A stretch of 64,000 nucleotides of DNA from Gadus chalcogrammus (lineage: Eukaryota > Chordata > Actinopteri > Gadiformes > Gadidae), in the NCBI RefSeq assembly GCF_026213295.1, contig NC_079431.1, positions 11,072,575-11,136,574 on the forward strand, written 5' to 3'. This document shows, piece by piece, positions 61,601 through 64,000 of the stretch. The number at the start of each line of letters is the position of its first letter. Position 1 is the first letter of the stretch. Position numbers and translations under genes: made by a program. The notes below the pieces were generated by a model. That model was given only the letters and a program-made list of their open reading frames with translations. It had not been told where the DNA came from and did no database searches.

Positions 61601-62178
61601 TCTGTCCGGGCGCCGGATGGCGTCCTAACGAGAAACCACTGCCCGCCGACCGCCTCCAGAAGCAGATTGCCGGCCTGACGGACAGGGTGTTCGTCTGTGC
61701 CTCGCAGTCTGCGGCGGCGGTCAACAACATCGCCCTGCTCTCCTCTGCCCTGGTCTCCTTGTCGGCTGGCAGGGAGGCTTACGGCCCGGAGGAGGCCACG
61801 AGATGGCTGGCGGTTTCCCGCTTCTCCAGCGAGATCCTTCAGCTGTGCCAGCCGGTAGCCGTTTCGGCCAGCTGGCATATGGCGTGGGCCACAATGATTC
61901 AGAGGACCAAATGGCTCTCTCACACCGCGGTCCAGGGCCCATTAGCGGTGGTCCTCGTCCAGGGCCCATTTGTTCCGGATGGACTATTTGGGCCCCGGTT
62001 CTCGGAGGTGCTCGCTCAGCAGCAGGCCGTCCGTGAGAATCGTTCCCGGTTCGGGGCGATTCTCACGGGCTCCTCCCACCAGCAGGCCGGGAGGAAGCGG
62101 GGTCCAGGCCGGTTCCAGCGCTCCAGGGTTAGGAGTAAATTGATTGGGCTCCGCTCGCAGCTTCACCTTAGCCCATAA
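58669..62178 (+). pseudogene. DIRS-type gag gene, interrupted and frameshifted
   Basis: The frame begins MTSCGSGVGEATDQRPFSG at 58,669, is broken by the nested element (58,748-60,918), and resumes as GGPFSGPQCASCPASLAPGD with a Cys/His cluster (CASC, HPACFRCLGAEH, CAAC). Later parts lie in other frames: LFFSPSVDLAEAIDIFG to about 61,401, and FTDFTSVEGWAD to the stop at 62,178 with a basic C-terminus. At least two frameshifts or stops separate them. Assignment to DIRS gag rests on the Cys cluster plus the long helical C-terminal part. Confidence 0.65.
58748..60918. mobile_element. Nested DNA transposon with TAA target duplication
   Basis: Inverted ends of about 50 bp start TGCCGCGTTTCCACTGCAGG at the left and TGACGCGTTTCCACTGCAGG (complement) at the right, then share TGCGGAACGGATCGGATCGC. 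They are flanked by TAA at 58,745-58,747 and 60,919-60,921. A second inverted layer (CGCGTTTCCACTGCC near 58,837; its complement near 60,848) lies inside. A 3-bp TAA duplication is compatible with PIF/Harbinger, but no transposase was recognised in 2.17 kb, so the superfamily is open. Confidence 0.8.
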
Positions 62179-62632
62179 GGCGAAGCCTAGACGGCGTAGC
62201 CTACATGAAATAGAGCGATAGTTATGATATTATAACTCTAGTTCTATGATTGTAGGTGTAGCGGTCTAGTTTCTCACCTGCTGTGCCCTCCAAATGCTGA
62301 AAGAATAGCGCGGAGGATGGGCGGCGGTTTGCGCCGCCTTACACGGTGCCGTGGGAATGTGGGCGGTGCCCACGTTGATTGGTGCATAGTTGAAGATTTT
62401 CAGTGCGCGCAAGCACGCGCACGGGACAAGCCCATAAGGTGAAGCCTAGACGGCTACGCCTACAATCATAGAACTAGAGTTATAATATCATAACTATCGA
62501 TATAAGATTTCTATGAATACAACCTCCAGCTTTCCTCTTGAGTGCGTTTGTTTACATGATGTGGGCGCGTCTGTCTGCATCACACAAATACCCGGCGCAT
62601 TTACTGAGGCAAATGACGTTTAGAAATGTTCA

Positions 62633-62755
62633 GGGTAGTGTCCGAATTCTCGTTTGTTCGTTCCCTATATAGGGCACTATATCATGAACACTATATAGGG
62701 AAGAGTGAGTGCATAGGGAACGATTTCGAACACAGCTACTGTCTTCAGCTTGTTC
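62633..62755. mobile_element. Miniature foldback element
   Basis: Left half GTGTCCGAATTCTCG..TTCCCTATATAGGGCAC and right half ACTATATAGGGAAG..GGGAACGATTTCGAACAC are imperfect inverted repeats around a short centre. This is typical of tiny fish MITEs. Confidence 0.6.
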
Positions 62756-63260
62756 TGGTGGGGTTAAAAGGCCTCCTGATTGCAAGGCTAACTCAGCACA
62801 CCTGTGAGTGGTAAGCTGAGACAGCTGAGTGGGGCGGGGTCTCTATGCTACAGCTTTTAGAGTAGTACCTCCCATCCAACACCACACCCCTTGGCTTTGC
62901 CTGCCTTTGTGGCCACCATGTGGCCCTGTGGGGCACTGCTCAGCGGCTGGGCCACCACAATGCATAGATGTCCAAGCCTAAAGGCCTCCACACACCGGCG
63001 CCGCAGCGTCGCGTCAAAAAGTCTGCCCCCATTATTCCGGGTGTACTAGCACACACCGGCGCCGACTAGCCGCGCGGTAGCGTTCCGCGCCGCGCCGCCC
63101 AACTACTCTTCGAGACAATGTTCTATTCCCGAGCGTCGCCGCCCCTGAAAAAGCGCTTTGTAAAAGCTGGTTTGTACATCCCGGGTCCCGTAGGCACCTC
63201 CATATCTACCCCTCACCACTGGATGTCGCCCTCTTTCGTTTGTGATAAACAATTACGAGA

Positions 63261-63393
63261 ATGGACGATGAGAGACTGGTCGTCGAGGTGGAAAAATATG
63301 TCGAATTGTATGACCAAAGTTCCCGTCATTACAAAGACAACTCCAAAAAGGACATTGCCTGGCGAGCCATAGCTCTGGAGATTGGATCTTCAG
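63261..63393 (+). CDS. First coding exon of a MADF-domain protein (partial)
   Basis: ATG 63,261 opens MDDERLVVEVEKYVELYDQS, then SRHYKDNSKKDIAWRAIALE and IGSSG. The exon closes at a consensus CAG/GTGAGA donor after 63,393 (44 codons plus 1 nt). The pattern L..V..Y..LYD.S...Y.D...K..AW..IA is the start of a MADF (Myb/SANT-like DNA-binding) domain. The next exon was not found before the window edge. It could be a cellular MADF gene or the DNA-binding accessory protein of a Harbinger-type transposon. The GC-rich stretch upstream has two CACACACCGGCGCCG copies (62,989 and 63,050). Confidence 0.6.
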
Positions 63394-63519
63394 GTGAGAA
63401 ATCAACAATGGTGGACTAAGTACCCAAACCATTAACCATAATGGGAAATAGACGAAATCAAGTCACATATAATCACACCATGTAGGTAGAAACCAGATTA
63501 CTTGTAATATATATTTTTT

Positions 63520-63680
63520 TATTTAAGGCAAGGCAACTTCATTCATATAGCACTTTTAATACATGAAGCAGACTCAAAGTGCTTCACATAGAAACATTCT
63601 CATACAATAAAATAGATAAGTAAAAGGAAACACAGGCAAAACTCAAAAATGCATTGTCATGTATTAACTGTCTCTCTGTT
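63520..63680 (-). repeat. Fish LINE 3'-tail fragment, inverted
   Basis: AAGGCAAGGCAACTTCATTC, then ATATAGCAC, then CAAAGTGCTTCACAT: the reverse orientation of a common fish LINE or retroposon tail. A short duplicate GTATTAACTGTCTCTCTG occurs at about 63,661 and 63,691. Confidence 0.55.
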
Positions 63681-64000
63681 ATCAGAACATGTATTAACTG
63701 TCTCTCTGGATTTAGGGAAAAATAACATTAAGTGTCTCGAGCACTCAAATAAAATACACTGGCTACTGAATCCAGCACAGCAATAACATCACTGTATTTA
63801 TCCCGAGGGATAAAAAAAAAGTATATATATGCAAAAGAGTATACCAGAGAGGGATAATAACTAGATTATAGGTCATCATATAGGCTGCACCATATGGTTC
63901 TGCCATTGCACACTTAGTAGCGAATTTAAATATTGGCGTGCCTCTCAGGATCTGCACGGAGCTCCTGGACCAGATTGTGGCATACCCCCTGTTCTTGTCT

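Larger units (their letters stand above)
58466..62515 (+). mobile_element. Non-autonomous DIRS-like retroelement with inverted ends
   Basis: A left terminal segment (about 58,480-58,650: GCTTCGCCTTATGGGCTTGT, CGTGGGCACCACC, GCGCAAACCGCCGCCCATCC) recurs in reverse complement at about 62,290-62,470. The outer left sequence (CTATTTCATGCAGG, GTCTAGGCTTCGCCTTATGG) also recurs in reverse complement at 62,171-62,212. A 40-bp segment at 62,216-62,256 is inverted again at 62,470-62,509. Inverted terminal repeats plus an internal complementary region are hallmarks of DIRS elements. The interior carries a gag-like frame but no reverse transcriptase or tyrosine recombinase. A separate TIR element interrupts it. 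Confidence 0.75.

Noticed and set aside
61003..61923. 306-aa minus-strand open frame in the DIRS-like element
   Set aside because: It is the GC-rich antisense of the gag frame, Arg/Gly-rich and without motifs.

Overview
The window looks like teleost fish nuclear DNA. The genes have short exons with GT-AG introns and vertebrate orthologues. Long CA/TG, CT and AT microsatellites are exceptionally dense. The repeats are of fish type: an L2-like LINE, hAT elements, a TTAA-flanked DNA element, a DIRS-like element with inverted ends, and L2/SINE 3' tails. The species cannot be fixed from sequence alone.

Layout. 1-25,500 has no gene I can support. It holds microsatellites, a duplicated hairpin-bearing repeat (2,549-3,890), a TTAA-flanked element (4,052-5,566), a decayed minus-strand LINE (6,190-7,990) and long plain intergenic DNA. 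25,919-27,121 is the intronless coding region of htr1f, a Gi-coupled serotonin receptor, with a probable 5' UTR exon just upstream. 30,670-38,580 is an 11-exon znf654 gene encoding 1,372 aa. 40,900-46,746 (minus) is a 10-exon gene encoding a glutaredoxin + DEP + DUF547 fusion of 491 aa. Head-to-head with it, 47,659-51,300 is the 4-exon C3orf38 orthologue (286 aa). That gene carries a hAT insertion in intron 2 and a partial tandem duplication of its exon 3/exon 4 region. 51,300-58,450 is intergenic with palindromes, a possible solo LTR and a weak small-gene candidate. 58,466-62,515 is a DIRS-like gag-bearing retroelement interrupted by a nested TIR element. Near the right edge, 63,261-63,393 is the first exon of a MADF-domain protein.

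Context. From general knowledge, the human 3p11 order is HTR1F - CGGBP1 - ZNF654 - C3orf38. The fish window keeps htr1f - znf654 - C3orf38 in the same relative orientation, has no recognisable CGGBP1, and has the glutaredoxin-DUF547 gene inserted between znf654 and C3orf38. The genes do not form an operon-like pathway. The shared feature is synteny, plus a likely bidirectional promoter between the last two genes.

All exon models were built by reading splice sites and reading frame by hand. Each of the three multi-exon models closes in frame (4,119, 1,476 and 861 coding nucleotides), which is internal support but not transcript evidence.
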